Below are positions 6,476-7,741 of a stretch of DNA of 7,741 nt, piece by piece. The translations under genes and the position numbers were made by a program. The notes under the pieces were generated by a model. The model worked only from the letters and a program-made list of their open reading frames with translations, had not been told where the DNA came from and ran no database searches. Numbering within the stretch: position 1 is the first letter of the stretch; each line of letters starts with the position of its first letter. This stretch comes from Gemmatimonadaceae bacterium (GTDB lineage Bacteria > Gemmatimonadota > Gemmatimonadetes > Gemmatimonadales > Gemmatimonadaceae): NCBI GenBank assembly GCA_025451425.1, contig JANWKK010000072.1, forward strand, positions 1 through 7,741. The letters are read 5' to 3'.

Positions 6476-7669
6476 TCAAGTCGTTACGCCGACATGCGCG
6501 CGAAACCGCAGACATACGGGGCTCGGAAGCTCGAGCCGCTGCGGCGTCGGCGACAACTTTCCAGTCCTCTCATCGCGTGCAAAGACGACGATCGAGCCCG
6601 AATTCTGATTGCCGACGAGAAGCCAGCGGCCTGTTGGATCGAGCGTGAAATTGCGTGGCCACTCGCCGTTGGTCGAGATCGTCTGCTCCAGCGTGAGCGC
6701 TCCGGTCGACTCGGCGATTGTGAATAGCGCGATGCTGTTGTGGCCGCGATTCGATGTGTAGAGCACGCGCCCCGACGGCGCGACATGAATGTCTGCGACG
6801 AAGCTCGTGCCGGTGTATCCTGCGGGAAGCGTCGATCGAGTATCGAGCGCTGTGAGCGCGGGACGCTCGGCATTGAAGCCAAGCGTCGTGATCGTGGAAT
6901 CCAGCTCGTTGACGACGTAGACGATCGGGAGTCGCGGATGAAAGGCGAGGTGACGCGGCCCCGCGCCAGCTTTCACGTGTGCGTAACCCTCGGCGAGCGG
7001 AGTCAGCGCGCCGCGACCGAGGTCGAGCCGATACATAAACACTGTGTCGACACCGAGGTCGGTCGCTAGCGCATAACGATTCGATGGATCGGTGACGATG
7101 CAATGCGCGTGCGGGCCCTCTTGTCGCTCGGCGTTCGGCCCTTTGCCCTGGTGTTGGTCGGTATGGGTCGCTGAGCCTAACGAGCCAGAGCCGTCGAGTG
7201 GAAGAAGGGCAACATTGCCGCCGACGTAGTTCGCGACGAGCGCGGCATGGCCGCTCCGATCCACGCTCACGTAACAGGGCGAGCCCCCTTCAGACGCCTG
7301 CTCGTTGATTCGCGTCAGCGCGCCGGTGTCGCCATTGATGGCGAAGGCGCACACCGCGCCGCTCGCCTTCCCGTTACGTTGATCGACTTCGTTCACCGCG
7401 TAGAGCGCGCGGGCGTTTGGATGAATCGCGAGAAAGGAGGGATTCGGCCCCGCATCGACGCCGTCCTCGAGCTCGAGCGCACCGGAGCGCGTATCGAAGC
7501 GTACGAGAAAGATTCCTTCCGTCCGCTTGTCCTCGGTGTACGTGCCGACATAGAGCAATTCACCATCGCGCCGCGCCGCGCCGCCGCGACCGATGGAGGC
7601 GAAGCCGAGGATGCCCAGCGCCGAAGCGGCGATGAAATCGCGTCTTGACGTCTCGAGACGATCAGACAT
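6476..7669 (-). CDS. Tat-exported lactonase family beta-propeller protein (6-phosphogluconolactonase-like)
   Basis: This 397-residue protein belongs to the family of the seven-bladed propeller 6-phosphogluconolactonase of E. coli (Pgl/YbhE). Residues 8-13 (SRRDFI) followed by a hydrophobic stretch and small residues form a twin-arginine signal, so the folded protein is probably exported. That makes a role in the cytoplasmic pentose phosphate pathway unlikely. Family motifs include LYVGTYTE (39-46), GPNPSFLAIHP (74-84), LYAVNEV (89-95), GPHAHC (185-190), AGAGPRHLAFHP (234-245), YVVNELDSTI (251-260), LYTSNRGHNSIALF (303-316), EWPRNFTLDPTGRWLLVGNQ (336-355) and a final LPSPVCLRF. All blades appear present and the length is normal. 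Exported members probably act on other lactones or as scaffolds. The start is ATG at 7669-7667, preceded only by a weak AAGA. It is the first recognised gene of the three-gene minus-strand cluster. Confidence 0.92.
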   Translation of the reverse strand: MSDRLETSRRDFIAASALGILGFASIGRGGAARRDGELLYVGTYTEDKRTEGIFLVRFDTRSGALELEDGVDAGPNPSFLAIHPNARALYAVNEVDQRNGKASGAVCAFAINGDTGALTRINEQASEGGSPCYVSVDRSGHAALVANYVGGNVALLPLDGSGSLGSATHTDQHQGKGPNAERQEGPHAHCIVTDPSNRYALATDLGVDTVFMYRLDLGRGALTPLAEGYAHVKAGAGPRHLAFHPRLPIVYVVNELDSTITTLGFNAERPALTALDTRSTLPAGYTGTSFVADIHVAPSGRVLYTSNRGHNSIALFTIAESTGALTLEQTISTNGEWPRNFTLDPTGRWLLVGNQNSGSIVVFARDERTGKLSPTPQRLELPSPVCLRFRAHVGVTT

Positions 7670-7699
7670 TTCTTGTGTGCGCAGCGCGTTAACGAGAAC

Positions 7700-7741
7700 T
7701 CAGCCCACGAGAACATCCATGACTTTGTCTCGCTCGACAAG
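7700..7741 (-). CDS. Possible C-terminal tail of an upstream gene (cut by the window edge)
   Basis: One minus-strand frame is open from the edge to a TGA at 7702-7700 and encodes LVERDKVMDVLVG. It would end 30 bases before the propeller gene, a typical operon spacing, and the composition looks protein-like. Thirteen residues are too few to name a family. It could also be non-coding leader sequence. Confidence 0.3.
   Translation of the reverse strand, partial: LVERDKVMDVLVG

Larger units (their letters stand above)
199..7182. repeat. Dispersed heptamer CCTAACG/CGTTAGG, nine copies
   Basis: The heptamer CCTAACG or its complement occurs at 200-206 (as CGTTAGG from 199), 2569-2575, 2690-2696, 3533-3539, 4112-4118, 4432-4438, 4668-4674, 5179-5185 and 7176-7182. 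Six copies extend to the octamer GCCTAACG. About one copy is expected on both strands for this composition (hand estimate). Four copies encode Leu-Gly as TTA-GGY. Two contain a stop codon (permease TAA, maturation factor TAG). One lies between genes and two are in other coding frames. The role is unknown. Confidence 0.6.

Noticed and set aside
5426..6727. A 433-codon plus-strand open frame opposite the DinB, hydrolase and propeller genes
   Set aside because: It lies antisense to three well-supported genes, is rich in Arg, Ala, His and Cys without any family motif, and is what high-GC third-position bias produces on the opposite strand.
199..7182. GCCTAAC/GTTAGGC copies as integron attC recombination sites
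   Set aside because: They fit the RYYYAAC/GTTRRRY core consensus, but are not paired in the folded attC arrangement and mostly fall inside ordinary genes with no cassette array or integrase.

Overview
The window reads as chromosomal DNA of a high-GC, soil-type bacterium. A Gemmatimonadota or Acidobacteriota relative is the best guess. It rests mainly on a large ATPase-less MacB/FtsX-type 'ADOP' permease, a family abundant in those phyla, plus roughly 60% GC and GTG starts. This is inference from gene content; no rRNA or tRNA is present to settle it.

Left part (1-3102, all minus strand). Read in transcription order there is a 125-residue protein of unknown function (2725-3102), then a roughly 820-residue ABC-type permease (201-2663). 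The N-terminal 66 codons of a GNAT-type acetyltransferase follow (1-199, running off the left edge) and start one base after the permease stop. The permease and acetyltransferase are very probably co-transcribed.

Middle part (3103-4985). A short divergent promoter region leads to a plus-strand lipase maturation factor family membrane protein (3276-4673). Its conserved N-terminus appears to extend upstream of the first usual start codon. It converges on the next minus-strand operon. Between them lies the most unusual object here: a ~289-bp element at 4707-4995 bounded by 71-bp imperfect inverted repeats (57 of 71 positions matching by hand count). It resembles a MITE-type non-autonomous element, has bidirectional terminator-like ends, and supplies the stop codon of the neighbouring DinB gene.

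Right part (4986-7741, all minus strand). This is an apparent three-gene operon: a Tat-exported lactonase-type seven-bladed beta-propeller protein (6476-7669), an alpha/beta hydrolase with a lipoprotein-like signal (5501-6439), and a small DinB-like four-helix protein (4986-5495). Spacings are 36 and 5 bases. The last 42 bases (7700-7741) could be the tail of one more upstream gene.

A heptamer, CCTAACG/CGTTAGG, occurs nine times where about one is expected. It often supplies a TTA-Gly codon pair or a stop codon. No phage, CRISPR, defence or biosynthetic system is visible. The inverted-repeat element and the repeated heptamer are the two signals not explained by ordinary genes.
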